Shown: positions 56,486 through 64,000 of the stretch, piece after piece
Layout: each line of letters begins with the position of its first letter
How positions within the stretch are numbered: position 1 is the first letter of the stretch
Assembly (NCBI RefSeq): GCF_001447995.1
Contig: NZ_LDPE01000001.1
Coordinates: 496,001-560,000 of the forward strand
DNA length: 64,000 nt
Direction: 5' to 3'
From: Maribacter dokdonensis DSW-8
Lineage (GTDB): Bacteria; Bacteroidota; Bacteroidia; Flavobacteriales; Flavobacteriaceae
Notes under the pieces: generated by a model
Told to the model about the DNA's origin: nothing
What the model saw: only the letters and a program-made list of their open reading frames with translations
Database searches by the model: none
Position numbers and translations under genes: made by a program

Positions 56486-57154
56486 ATGAACACTGTACGA
56501 ATTTTAGCGGTAGATGATCATGAAATGACTGCTCTTGGATATAAATATATCTTAGAAGATTCTGAATTTGACAACTTTAATGTTAAAGTTGAAATAGCCA
56601 CGAACTTCGAAAAAGGAAAGAGCAAAATTGAAATGTCAAAAAGAGCAGTACCTTATGACATTATTTTATTGGATATTCAGTTGTTCTCTCCAGAATCCAA
56701 AGACCCAAGAACTGGTATAGATTTAGGTATAGTTGCAAGAAATGAAGTCCCTAAATCAAAAGTTGTTTTCATGTCATCTTACAGTGATAACTACAGAATT
56801 AATAACATTTTTAAAACGGTTAATCCTGATGGTTACATGGTTAAATCCGAGATTGATGAAATGTCTCTTAAAACCATGGTTGAAACAATAGCAAACGATT
56901 CACCTTACTATACCGCTAGTGCATTATCTGCAATTAGACGAAGAATGTCAACAGACATTGTTATTGATGAGCAAGATCAGAAAATATTATATCATTTATC
57001 TCAAGGAATACACACTAGAGACATAGCCCCATTAATTGGATCTGCAAATACAACTGTTGAAGCTAGAAAAAGGCAACTAAAAGCACTTTTTGACGTTAAG
57101 AACGGAAATGACCTTGCCTTAATTAACGAGGCTAAAACAAGAGGATTTCTATAG
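56486..57154 (+). CDS. NarL/LuxR-family response regulator
   Basis: 222 aa. Complete receiver: Asp10/Asp11, phosphoacceptor Asp63 (ILLDIQL), Ser97 and Lys120 (YMVKSE). The C-terminal LuxR-type HTH (about 157-215; KILYHLSQGIHTRDIAPLIG) binds DNA. It pairs with the adjacent HisKA_3 kinase as these families usually do. Targets cannot be read here. Confidence 0.9.
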   Translation: MNTVRILAVDDHEMTALGYKYILEDSEFDNFNVKVEIATNFEKGKSKIEMSKRAVPYDIILLDIQLFSPESKDPRTGIDLGIVARNEVPKSKVVFMSSYSDNYRINNIFKTVNPDGYMVKSEIDEMSLKTMVETIANDSPYYTASALSAIRRRMSTDIVIDEQDQKILYHLSQGIHTRDIAPLIGSANTTVEARKRQLKALFDVKNGNDLALINEAKTRGFL

Positions 57155-57309
57155 AATTAGCATATTTTCAAAATATTGATTTACAGGGTTTTATAAAAAA
57201 TTAATTCATTTTATAATAATATCCTCTGAAATTCTAAGGTTTTCCTATATCAGATTTTGAAGTTAGAAAAGTATCTTTATGATAAAGAATGCTATAAATT
57301 TCTACTCGT

Positions 57310-57948
57310 ATGCCATTTAATTACGAAAATTTTATTAATAATTCTAAATCCGAATATACCAAGGAAATCATTGGTATAGATGAGTTTTTAAAATCGTTAG
57401 ACTTCCATTATTTCTCTAGTGTTAAGCTAAATAACAAGCATATTACATTTAACTCAATTAGCTTAGTTTTGGAAATTTCCTGCAATTTGGATTTATTAGA
57501 ACTACTAGCCCATTTTAATACGGATAGATGGGGGCATAACGGTAAAGAAAAATCTCCACTACAACAAGAATTAGAAATTCTTGACTTAAAAAACAAGTAC
57601 CATATTGATATTGAAGAACTAACATTCTTTTTAAACGACACAAGTGTTGTTATAAAACGTATTTATGACAAAAGCATACCCACCCAGCTGAATGACATAT
57701 TAAAACAGATTGCGTTTAATTATGTGTTTCTAACAAGAGGATTAACGCAAAAACCATATGAAATTTTTGTCCCCATTTTTGAAGACACGCTTGAAAACCC
57801 GGACAATAACGAAGATGAAATGAATATTGCTCCTAAATCGTACTCTGAATTTTGGGGCATATATCTAGATAAAGATGATGAGGCCTCTATCTATGATGTA
57901 AATAAAAATACATATGTAAGTGGTGATTTGGAGTTTTTATCTGAATAA
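57310..57948 (+). CDS. Hypothetical protein downstream of the two-component system
   Basis: 212 aa, soluble, acidic towards the C-terminus (NPDNNEDEMN). Features such as HFNTDRWGHNGKEKSPLQQE and a long helical N-terminal half are visible, but no family is recognised. No signal peptide. Its place 156 nt after the response regulator suggests but does not prove a shared role. Convergent with glyA. Confidence 0.55.
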   Translation: MPFNYENFINNSKSEYTKEIIGIDEFLKSLDFHYFSSVKLNNKHITFNSISLVLEISCNLDLLELLAHFNTDRWGHNGKEKSPLQQELEILDLKNKYHIDIEELTFFLNDTSVVIKRIYDKSIPTQLNDILKQIAFNYVFLTRGLTQKPYEIFVPIFEDTLENPDNNEDEMNIAPKSYSEFWGIYLDKDDEASIYDVNKNTYVSGDLEFLSE

Positions 57949-57974
57949 AAACCCCAAATCATTACTAAACTTAC

Positions 57975-59249
57975 TTAGGCATTAAAAATTGGTCTTGTTT
58001 TCATCATTTCGTTGACCTTACCTCTAACCTCTTTTATTATTGATTCATTCTCAGGATTCATAATTACCTGATCAATAAATTCAACAACCTTTTCCATATC
58101 AGATTCCACTAGACCTCTAGTAGTAATTGCTGCAGTCCCAAATCTAATACCAGATGTTACAAACGGAGATTTGTCATCAAATGGCACCATATTCTTATTT
58201 GCAGTGATATCAGCCAACACTAAGGCTTTCTCCGCATCTTTACCAGAAATATCTTTGTTTCTTAAATCAATAAGCATCATATGGTTATCGGTACCATCAG
58301 AAATAATATTGTAATCAAGTTTTACAAAGGCCTTAGCCATGGCATCGGCATTTTTCTTTACTTGAGAAATATAAGTAGCATATGAATCTGTCAAAGCCTC
58401 ACCAAAGGCAATTGCTTTACCGGCAATAACATGCTCTAACGGTCCACCTTGATTTCCTGGAAAAACCGCTAAGTCCAATAATGCCGACATTTTTCTTAAG
58501 TTTCCATTCTTAAGTTTTATACCAAACGGATTTTCAAAATCCTTGCCCATCAATATTAAACCTCCCCTTGGTCCTCTTAACGTTTTGTGAGTTGTTGTCG
58601 TAACAATGTGACAATGCGGAATTGGATCACTTAAAAGCCCTTTAGCAATTAAACCTGCAGGGTGAGAAATATCTGCAAGTAAAATAGCATTTACACTATC
58701 GGCAATTTTACGAAAACGTTCAAAGTCCATATCCCTTGAATATGCAGATGCACCAGCAATTATCAATTTTGGTTGTTCTTTTGTTGCTATTTCCTGAATT
58801 TTATCATAATCCAACCTTCCGGTTTCCTTGTCTACTCCATAAAAAACAGGGGTATACAATCTTCCAGAAAAATTTACGGGAGAACCATGCGTTAAATGAC
58901 CTCCATGTGATAAATCAAAACCTAAAATTTTATCTCCTGGCTTTAAACATGCATGATATACAGCTGCATTTGCTTGCGACCCAGAGTGTGGTTGTACATT
59001 CGCATATGCTGCACCAAATAACTCTTTTGCCCTATCTATGGCCAATTGCTCTACTTTATCTACTACTTCACAACCACCATAATACCTTTTACCAGGGTAT
59101 CCTTCGGCATATTTATTGGTAAGTACAGAACCTTGAGCCTCCATTACTTGAGGACTTGTAAAATTTTCAGAGGCAATTAACTCAATGCCGTTGATTTGGC
59201 GTTGTTTCTCTTCTTCAATAAGATTAAAAATTGTGGTATCGCGTTGCAT
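57975..59249 (-). CDS. glyA: Serine hydroxymethyltransferase
   Basis: 424 aa, full length. PLP enzyme converting serine and THF to glycine and 5,10-methylene-THF. Visible motifs: [35 protein letters not shown], the Lys-PLP motif [13 protein letters not shown] (Lys near residue 228) and [17 protein letters not shown]. The start ATG is 25 nt from a minus-strand TATTTTTG box. Confidence 0.98.
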   Translation of the reverse strand: MQRDTTIFNLIEEEKQRQINGIELIASENFTSPQVMEAQGSVLTNKYAEGYPGKRYYGGCEVVDKVEQLAIDRAKELFGAAYANVQPHSGSQANAAVYHACLKPGDKILGFDLSHGGHLTHGSPVNFSGRLYTPVFYGVDKETGRLDYDKIQEIATKEQPKLIIAGASAYSRDMDFERFRKIADSVNAILLADISHPAGLIAKGLLSDPIPHCHIVTTTTHKTLRGPRGGLILMGKDFENPFGIKLKNGNLRKMSALLDLAVFPGNQGGPLEHVIAGKAIAFGEALTDSYATYISQVKKNADAMAKAFVKLDYNIISDGTDNHMMLIDLRNKDISGKDAEKALVLADITANKNMVPFDDKSPFVTSGIRFGTAAITTRGLVESDMEKVVEFIDQVIMNPENESIIKEVRGKVNEMMKTRPIFNA

Positions 59250-59273
59250 GTGCTATATCTTTTAAATAAGTGG

Positions 59274-59281
59274 CAAAAATA
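59274..59281 (-). promoter_or_regulatory. -7 box upstream of glyA
   Basis: On the minus strand TATTTTTG followed by CC, matching TAnnTTTG. A TTG at the usual -33 distance is not evident. Confidence 0.4.
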
Positions 59282-59379
59282 CAAATAGCACACTTAAAGA
59301 AATATAAAAAATGACACAATCACATAACTTTTTTATTAAAATAAGTTAATAACTACACCTCTATCAAAGGCTTATATAA

Positions 59380-59405
59380 TGACAACCATATGTCGTTTAT
59401 CTAAA
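59380..59405. promoter_or_regulatory. Shared upstream element, copy 1
   Basis: TGACAACCATATGTCG (imperfect inverted repeat TGACA/TGTCG) continuing as TTTATCTAA. The 14-nt string TGTCGTTTATYTAA recurs once more in this window, before clpB, at a nearly identical distance to the start codon (105 against 108 nt). It may bind an activator of the sigma54-like promoter downstream. Confidence 0.45.
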
Positions 59406-59449
59406 ATATACTATTAAGCGTCTTAAAACGTTAACTATAAAATGAATTA

Positions 59450-59466
59450 TGGCACGGCTGTTGAAT
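59450..59466 (+). promoter_or_regulatory. Sigma54-like promoter ahead of lipoprotein gene
   Basis: TGGCACGGCTGTTGAAT. The TGGCACG-N4-TTG layout fits the -24/-12 consensus (GG then GA spaced by 10). It is 30 nt from the start codon at 59496. Confidence 0.55.
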
Positions 59467-59495
59467 AACATCTATAAATTTTAAAAATATTAGAT

Positions 59496-60680
59496 ATGAA
59501 AAAATTTCTACTATTTAGTTTTATTGGACTACTACTAGCTTGTAGTGGAGTAAAGAAAACGCAGGAGGCTCTAAATTCGGGAAATTATGAGACTGCCATT
59601 AACAAAGCAGTAATCAATATTGCCGAAAACAAGACCAAAAAAAGCAATCAACAATATATTGTTCTTTTAGAGGAAGGGTTTAAAAAGAATACCGAAAGGG
59701 AACTACAGCACATTAAGTTCTTAAAAAAGGATGGTAATGCCGCGAACTATGAGGAGATATTCAATACATACAATAGATTAAAGTCTATACAAGAGAGAAT
59801 TCGTCCTTTACTACCATTGCATATTCAAGATGAAGGTAGAAAAGCTCAGTTCAATTTTAAAAATTATGATGACGATATCATAGCCTCAAAAACAGCTTTA
59901 TCTGAATTTCTATATAACAAAGCAACTACCTTATTGTCAAATGCTAATTATAAATCCGATTATAGAAATGCTTATAGCGACCTTAATTATTTAAATGAAA
60001 TAAACCCTAACTATAAAGATGTGGTCTCTAAAATTGATGAAGCATACCTAAAAGGGCTAGATTATGTTATTGTGAACATGACCAATAATACTGACCAGAT
60101 AATTCCAAAAAGATTGGAAGATGAACTTTTAAATTTAAATACGTACGGATTAAATACAAACTGGACAGAATATCATACCAACAGAATTCAAAACCAGTTG
60201 TATGATTACCAAATGGAGGTGTCTTTTCAAGACATAAATATTTCTCCTGAACAGATCAGGGAAAAACAAATAAGTAAAGAAAAACAAATTAAGGATGGTT
60301 ATACTTTTGTTGAAGATCAAAATGGCAATGTTGTTGCTGACAGTCTTGGCAATAGTATTAAAGTGGATAAGTTTAAAACTGTTAGATGTGATTTTTACCA
60401 ATTTACGCAATTTAAAAGCGCACAAGTTACAGGTGTCGTAAGCTTTATCGACTTAAAAAAACAACAAAAAATTAATCAATATCCTTTATCTAGTCAATTT
60501 GTATTTGAGCATGTTTATGCCAATTACGATGGGGATAAAAGGGCTTTGGATAATGACTTGGTTTCTTTATTACAATTGGCCAGAGTACCATTTCCCAGTA
60601 ATGAACAAATGGTTTATGATGCCGGTGAAGATTTAAAGAACAATCTTAAAAACATACTGAACAATCAACGCTTTAATTAA
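59496..60680 (+). CDS. Conserved flavobacterial lipoprotein, helical and beta mixed
   Basis: 394 aa. Lipobox LLLACS. The first 150 residues form TPR-like helices (ALNSGNYETAINKAV, NANYKSDYRNAYSDLNYLNE), then a beta-rich C-terminal part with WTEYHTNRIQNQLYDYQMEV and SSQFVFEHVYANYDGD. Function unknown; the overall pattern suggests an envelope stress-related or secretion-associated lipoprotein. Preceded by a sigma54-like promoter and followed by a bidirectional terminator. Confidence 0.68.
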   Translation: MKKFLLFSFIGLLLACSGVKKTQEALNSGNYETAINKAVINIAENKTKKSNQQYIVLLEEGFKKNTERELQHIKFLKKDGNAANYEEIFNTYNRLKSIQERIRPLLPLHIQDEGRKAQFNFKNYDDDIIASKTALSEFLYNKATTLLSNANYKSDYRNAYSDLNYLNEINPNYKDVVSKIDEAYLKGLDYVIVNMTNNTDQIIPKRLEDELLNLNTYGLNTNWTEYHTNRIQNQLYDYQMEVSFQDINISPEQIREKQISKEKQIKDGYTFVEDQNGNVVADSLGNSIKVDKFKTVRCDFYQFTQFKSAQVTGVVSFIDLKKQQKINQYPLSSQFVFEHVYANYDGDKRALDNDLVSLLQLARVPFPSNEQMVYDAGEDLKNNLKNILNNQRFN

Positions 60681-60709
60681 AAAAAGCCCCGTAATTACGG
60701 GGCTTTTTT
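60681..60709. terminator. Bidirectional terminator between lipoprotein and ytxJ-type genes
   Basis: A perfect palindrome with arms containing AAGCCCCGTA and TACGGGGCTT, A-rich left and T-rich right. It ends within the stop of the convergent gene. Confidence 0.9.
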
Positions 60710-61103
60710 ATACATATTGATGTATATTTATTTCTGAAATTGACCCATGTGAATCATGTACCACTACTTCCCCATTTTTTATGATCAAAAGTTGTGGAGA
60801 TTGATGGGTTACCCCAAATTCTGACGCAACACCATTAGAGACATCTCTATGAGCTAGTAGATCTAGAAAATACAAATTCATTTGTCCTTCTTCCAAACTA
60901 TAACTGCTTTTAAACATATTTAAAACCATTCTGCTTATTCCACACGTGGTAGAATGCTTAAATATGAGTTGGGGCTTACTATTTGAAGCTTCTTTAATAT
61001 CCTTTAACTGATCTATAGATGTCAAAGATATCCAAGGTATATTAGATGAATTATCACCTTCCCCACTCTTTGAACCTCCAAATAATCCACCAAATAATCC
61101 CAT
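60708..61103 (-). CDS. ytxJ: YtxJ-type monothiol bacilliredoxin
   Basis: 131 aa. Short Gly/Ser-rich N-terminus, then a thioredoxin-like domain with a single active Cys in FKHSTTCGISRMVL and cis-Pro in HQSPQLLIIKNG. Proteins of this group (BrxC/YtxJ) act on bacillithiol-mixed disulfides. Its presence supports bacillithiol as the main low-molecular-weight thiol of the organism. It is divergent from clpB, both stress-related. Confidence 0.9.
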   Translation of the reverse strand: MGLFGGLFGGSKSGEGDNSSNIPWISLTSIDQLKDIKEASNSKPQLIFKHSTTCGISRMVLNMFKSSYSLEEGQMNLYFLDLLAHRDVSNGVASEFGVTHQSPQLLIIKNGEVVVHDSHGSISEINIHQYV

Positions 61104-61143
61104 AAAATCCTTAATTTAATATTGTTTTCCAATTACAGTAAAA

Positions 61144-61167
61144 CTGACTAAATGTCGTTTATTTAAG
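61144..61167. promoter_or_regulatory. Shared upstream element, copy 2
   Basis: CTGACTAAATGTCG continuing as TTTATTTAA: the second copy of the TGTCGTTTATYTAA string also found at 59391-59404. Located between ytxJ and clpB, about 49 nt above a sigma54-like sequence. Confidence 0.45.
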
Positions 61168-61201
61168 CAAAAAATACGCCATTTTGTCTTGCAATCTTAA
61201 A

Positions 61202-61218
61202 TGGTAAGATTGTTGAAA
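61202..61218 (+). promoter_or_regulatory. Sigma54-like promoter ahead of clpB
   Basis: TGGTAAGATTGTTGAAA. GG-N10-GA spacing and TTGAA match the element before 59496, though the -24 half (TGGTAAG) is weaker. It lies 43-59 nt before the clpB start. Confidence 0.45.
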
Positions 61219-61260
61219 TACCATGTTCAAAAGTATTACAATAAACTAAAATTAAAGATA

Positions 61261-63861
61261 ATGAACATAAATAATTTCACAATAAAATCACAAGAGGCTA
61301 TTCAACAAGCCCAGCTGATTGTCCAAAATTACGGACATCAGCAAATTGAAAACGAACATCTATTCAAAGCTCTTTTAGGCGTAGAGGAAAATGTAATGCC
61401 TTTTTTAATTAAAAAATTAGGTATCAATTTTTCTTTGGTTCAACAAATTCTTGATAAGGAGTTATCCAGTTTTCCTAAAGTACAAGGTGGTGAGTTGCAA
61501 TTTTCTAGAGAAGGTGGTAAAACTTTAAATGAAGCCAGTATTATTGCCAAAAATATGGATGATGAATACGTATCCATTGAACATCTCTTTTTAGCTATTT
61601 TAAAATCCAAAAGTAAAATAGCACAGATTTTAAAAGATCAAGGTGCCACCGAAAAGCATTTGGTTTCAGCAATTAATGAATTGCGAAATGGTGAAAAGGT
61701 TACTTCCCAAAGCGCCGAAGACAGTTATAACTCTTTAAAGAAATATGCCAAAAACTTAAATGAATTAGCTGATAGCGGTAAATTAGATCCGGTGATCGGG
61801 CGTGATGAAGAAATTCGCAGAATCCTACAAATACTATCTAGACGTACCAAAAACAACCCTATTTTGGTGGGTGAACCAGGTGTAGGTAAAACAGCAATTG
61901 TAGAAGGCTTGGCCCATAGAATTATTCAAGGAGATATTCCAGAAAACTTAAAAGATAAGGTAATTTATTCTCTAGACATGGGTGCCTTAATTGCAGGTGC
62001 AAAATATAAAGGTGAGTTTGAAGAGCGCCTTAAGGCCGTTATTAAAGAAGTTGTTAGTGCAGATGGCAATATCATCCTTTTCATTGACGAAATCCATACA
62101 CTAATTGGAGCTGGTGGTGGCCAAGGAGCTATGGATGCCGCAAATATTCTTAAACCTGCTCTTGCCAGAGGAGAGCTTCGCTCAATTGGTGCAACAACTT
62201 TAGATGAATACCAAAAGTATTTTGAAAAGGATAAAGCCCTAGAACGAAGATTTCAAAAAGTCATGGTAGATCAACCAGATACAGAGAGTGCCATATCAAT
62301 TCTTAGAGGTATTAAAGAAAAATATGAAGCACATCATAAAGTACGTATTAAGGATGAAGCCGTAATTTCTGCCGTTGAGCTTTCTCAACGTTATATTACC
62401 AATAGGTTTTTGCCAGATAAAGCAATTGACCTAATGGATGAAGCTGCCTCTAAATTAAGAATGGAAATCAATTCTAAACCAGAGGAATTAGATGTGCTTG
62501 ATCGCAAGATCATGCAAATTGAAATTGAGATCGAAGCCATAAAAAGAGAAAATGATAAACAAAAGCTACAGGTTTTAAACCTAGAGCTTGCAAACATTAA
62601 GGAAGAACGAAATGAAATTTTTGCACAATGGGAAAGTGAAAAATCTGTAGTTGATAATATACAACAGACAAAACAGGATATTGAAAATTTCAAAGCTGAA
62701 GCAGAACGTGCGGAACGTAATGGAGATTATGGTCAAGTTGCGGAAATCAGATACGGTAAAATAAAGGAAGCGCAAGAGAAGCTTACACAATTACAAGATG
62801 ACCTTAGCAATCAACAACACTCGGGAACATTGATTAAAGAGGAAGTTACCAGTGATGATATTGCCGAAGTTGTAGCTAAATGGACAGGTATACCTGTGAC
62901 CAAAATGCTGCAAAGTGAGCGTGAAAAACTGTTGAAGCTAGAAAGTGTACTTCATAAAAGGGTTGTAGGACAAGAAGAAGCCATTGAAGCCGTATCCGAT
63001 GCAATTAGAAGAAGTAGAGCTGGTTTACAAGATGCAAAGAAACCAATTGGATCATTCCTTTTCTTAGGTACTACTGGCGTCGGTAAAACCGAGCTTGCCA
63101 AAACCCTTGCCTCATATTTATTTGATGATGAAAATGCCATGACTAGAATTGATATGAGCGAATATCAAGAAAGACACTCGGTTAGTAGATTAGTTGGTGC
63201 ACCTCCAGGATATGTGGGGTATGACGAAGGCGGACAATTGACGGAAGCCGTGCGAAGAAGACCTTATTCCGTTGTATTATTGGATGAAATTGAAAAAGCA
63301 CACCCAGATACTTTCAATATTTTATTGCAAGTATTGGATGAAGGCAGATTAACGGATAATAAAGGTCGTGTAGCAGATTTCAAGAATACTATTATTATCA
63401 TGACCAGTAACATGGGGAGCGATATTATACAGGAAACCTTTGAAAATACTGATGATGTTTATAGCGCATCTGAAACCGCAAGAATTGAAGTTCTTGGACT
63501 TTTAAAGAAAACGGTTAGGCCCGAGTTCATTAACAGAATTGATGACATTGTAATGTTCACACCTTTAACTAAGGATAACATTAAAGAAATTGTTAGACTT
63601 CAATTAGAGCATTTGAAGAAAATGCTTGATAAGCAGCAGATAACTCTTGACGCTACAGAAGAAGCTATCGATTACTTGGCAGAAAAAGGTTTTGACCCAC
63701 AATTTGGTGCAAGACCGGTTAAAAGAACCATTCAGAAAGAGGTACTGAACAATATGTCCAAATCCCTTTTAAGTGGAGAAATCAAATCTGACAGTGTTGT
63801 GTTGTTAGATGCTTTTGATAACAGTTTAGTATTTAGAAATCAAGAGGATATTACCGTTTAA
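61261..63861 (+). CDS. clpB: ATP-dependent disaggregase ClpB (Hsp100)
   Basis: 866 aa from ATG 61261. N-terminal Clp repeats (about 4-140), NBD1 with Walker [10 protein letters not shown] and [13 protein letters not shown], a coiled-coil M-domain (about 395-520; [19 protein letters not shown] and [19 protein letters not shown]), NBD2 with GTTGVGKTE and [13 protein letters not shown], and the C-terminal [12 protein letters not shown]. It works with DnaK to resolubilise aggregates. An upstream ATG at 61201 in frame would add 20 residues without similarity and overlaps the promoter-like sequence, so it is rejected. Confidence 0.97.
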   Translation: MNINNFTIKSQEAIQQAQLIVQNYGHQQIENEHLFKALLGVEENVMPFLIKKLGINFSLVQQILDKELSSFPKVQGGELQFSREGGKTLNEASIIAKNMDDEYVSIEHLFLAILKSKSKIAQILKDQGATEKHLVSAINELRNGEKVTSQSAEDSYNSLKKYAKNLNELADSGKLDPVIGRDEEIRRILQILSRRTKNNPILVGEPGVGKTAIVEGLAHRIIQGDIPENLKDKVIYSLDMGALIAGAKYKGEFEERLKAVIKEVVSADGNIILFIDEIHTLIGAGGGQGAMDAANILKPALARGELRSIGATTLDEYQKYFEKDKALERRFQKVMVDQPDTESAISILRGIKEKYEAHHKVRIKDEAVISAVELSQRYITNRFLPDKAIDLMDEAASKLRMEINSKPEELDVLDRKIMQIEIEIEAIKRENDKQKLQVLNLELANIKEERNEIFAQWESEKSVVDNIQQTKQDIENFKAEAERAERNGDYGQVAEIRYGKIKEAQEKLTQLQDDLSNQQHSGTLIKEEVTSDDIAEVVAKWTGIPVTKMLQSEREKLLKLESVLHKRVVGQEEAIEAVSDAIRRSRAGLQDAKKPIGSFLFLGTTGVGKTELAKTLASYLFDDENAMTRIDMSEYQERHSVSRLVGAPPGYVGYDEGGQLTEAVRRRPYSVVLLDEIEKAHPDTFNILLQVLDEGRLTDNKGRVADFKNTIIIMTSNMGSDIIQETFENTDDVYSASETARIEVLGLLKKTVRPEFINRIDDIVMFTPLTKDNIKEIVRLQLEHLKKMLDKQQITLDATEEAIDYLAEKGFDPQFGARPVKRTIQKEVLNNMSKSLLSGEIKSDSVVLLDAFDNSLVFRNQEDITV

Positions 63862-63882
63862 TTTAAACAATTAGGATAAATG

Positions 63883-63913
63883 GCGTTCATATTTTTATAT
63901 GGACGCTTTTTTT
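63883..63913 (+). terminator. Terminator after clpB
   Basis: A 10-bp stem (GCGTTCATAT with ATATGGACGC, one G-T pair), TTTT loop and a run of T. Confidence 0.85.
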
Positions 63914-63923
63914 ATGAACATTA

Positions 63924-63939
63924 TATACCATACAGTATA
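63924..63939. promoter_or_regulatory. Imperfect palindrome upstream of a TetR gene
   Basis: TATACCATACAGTATA, 12 of 16 positions paired (TATAC/GTATA arms), 33 nt before the next start codon. A plausible autoregulatory operator. Confidence 0.4.
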
Positions 63940-63971
63940 GATTTTTTTATATTCGCATAAAACAGTCTTAT

Positions 63972-64000
63972 ATGTCCACAAAAGCCGAAAGAACCACCGC
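63972..64000 (+). CDS. Start of a gene, probably TetR family (truncated by the window)
   Basis: Only nine codons plus two bases are visible: MSTKAERTT. This is the common opening of TetR/AcrR regulators in this phylum. The palindrome upstream is consistent, but the assignment rests on very little sequence. Confidence 0.45.

Noticed and set aside
53150..57235. A repeated ATATCCTCTG string before the LytTR gene (53157-53168 region) and before the hypothetical gene (57213-57235 region)
   Set aside because: Only about ten bases match in AT-rich intergenic DNA, with no palindrome or fixed spacing; chance is likely.
58736..59122. A 128-codon plus-strand frame inside glyA
   Set aside because: Antisense shadow of a highly conserved gene; composition (His/Leu rich) follows from the glyA codons.
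61201..61260. Upstream ATG of clpB adding 20 residues
   Set aside because: The extension is not ClpB-like and coincides with the promoter-like TGG...TTGAA sequence.
1..64000. CRISPR arrays, insertion sequences and tRNA genes
   Set aside because: No regularly spaced repeats, no transposase frame and no cloverleaf with a TTCGAnTC arm was found on reading either strand.

Overview
The window looks like chromosomal DNA of a marine-type Flavobacteriaceae bacterium (phylum Bacteroidota). The reasons are low GC content, weak Shine-Dalgarno sequences with several TTG/GTG starts, promoters of the Bacteroidota type (TTG, about 19-20 nt, TAnnTTTG), many lipoproteins and beta-rich surface proteins, flavobacterial conserved hypotheticals, a bacillithiol-type redox protein, and alginate catabolism genes (a PL7 lyase cut by the left edge and a KDG kinase). 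A Zobellia/Maribacter-like relative is plausible, but genus cannot be fixed from this sequence.

Layout. 1-11.9 kb: alginate lyase end, DCC-family protein, two membrane/envelope proteins, a DAACS symporter, chorismate synthase, an LpxH-like phosphoesterase, a large YdiJ-type FAD/Fe-S dehydrogenase, a small beta-barrel and a TlpA-like lipoprotein. 11.9-20.4 kb: propeller lipoprotein, rhomboid protease, LpxL-type acyltransferase, GlmM, AcpH, gamma-glutamyltransferase and a GNAT enzyme. 20.4-23.5 kb: an S24/LexA-type XRE repressor divergent from a radical-SAM gene and its DUF4130 partner, with a tandem operator array between them. 23.7-30.5 kb: a TetR/SDR module with two matching operators, hydrolases, OsmC and KDG kinase. 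30.7-43.7 kb: mostly housekeeping (panB, rluA-type, leuA, leuB, pheT) mixed with lipoproteins and a DMT permease. 43.9-53.1 kb: ABC-F ATPase, lipoproteins, SDR, SRP RNA gene, glutaminyl cyclase, thioesterase and a beta-helix lipoprotein. 53.2-57.9 kb: a signalling cluster of pseudo-receiver LytTR regulator, 58-aa secreted peptide, TPR histidine kinase and NarL regulator. 58-64 kb: glyA, a lipoprotein, a YtxJ protein and clpB; the two plus-strand genes each carry a sigma54-like promoter and share an upstream motif. The window ends at the start of a TetR gene.

The strongest candidate for an undescribed system is the 20.4-23.5 kb locus. A self-cleaving-type repressor faces a two-gene predicted DNA repair/modification unit across three to four copies of a palindrome related to TGGATTATATCCA. 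This looks like a compact damage-inducible switch independent of classical LexA. The peptide/TPR-kinase/pseudo-receiver cluster is the second. No CRISPR array, insertion sequence, prophage or tRNA gene was seen. The only non-coding stretch over 300 bases (49770-50091) holds the SRP RNA gene and its promoter.
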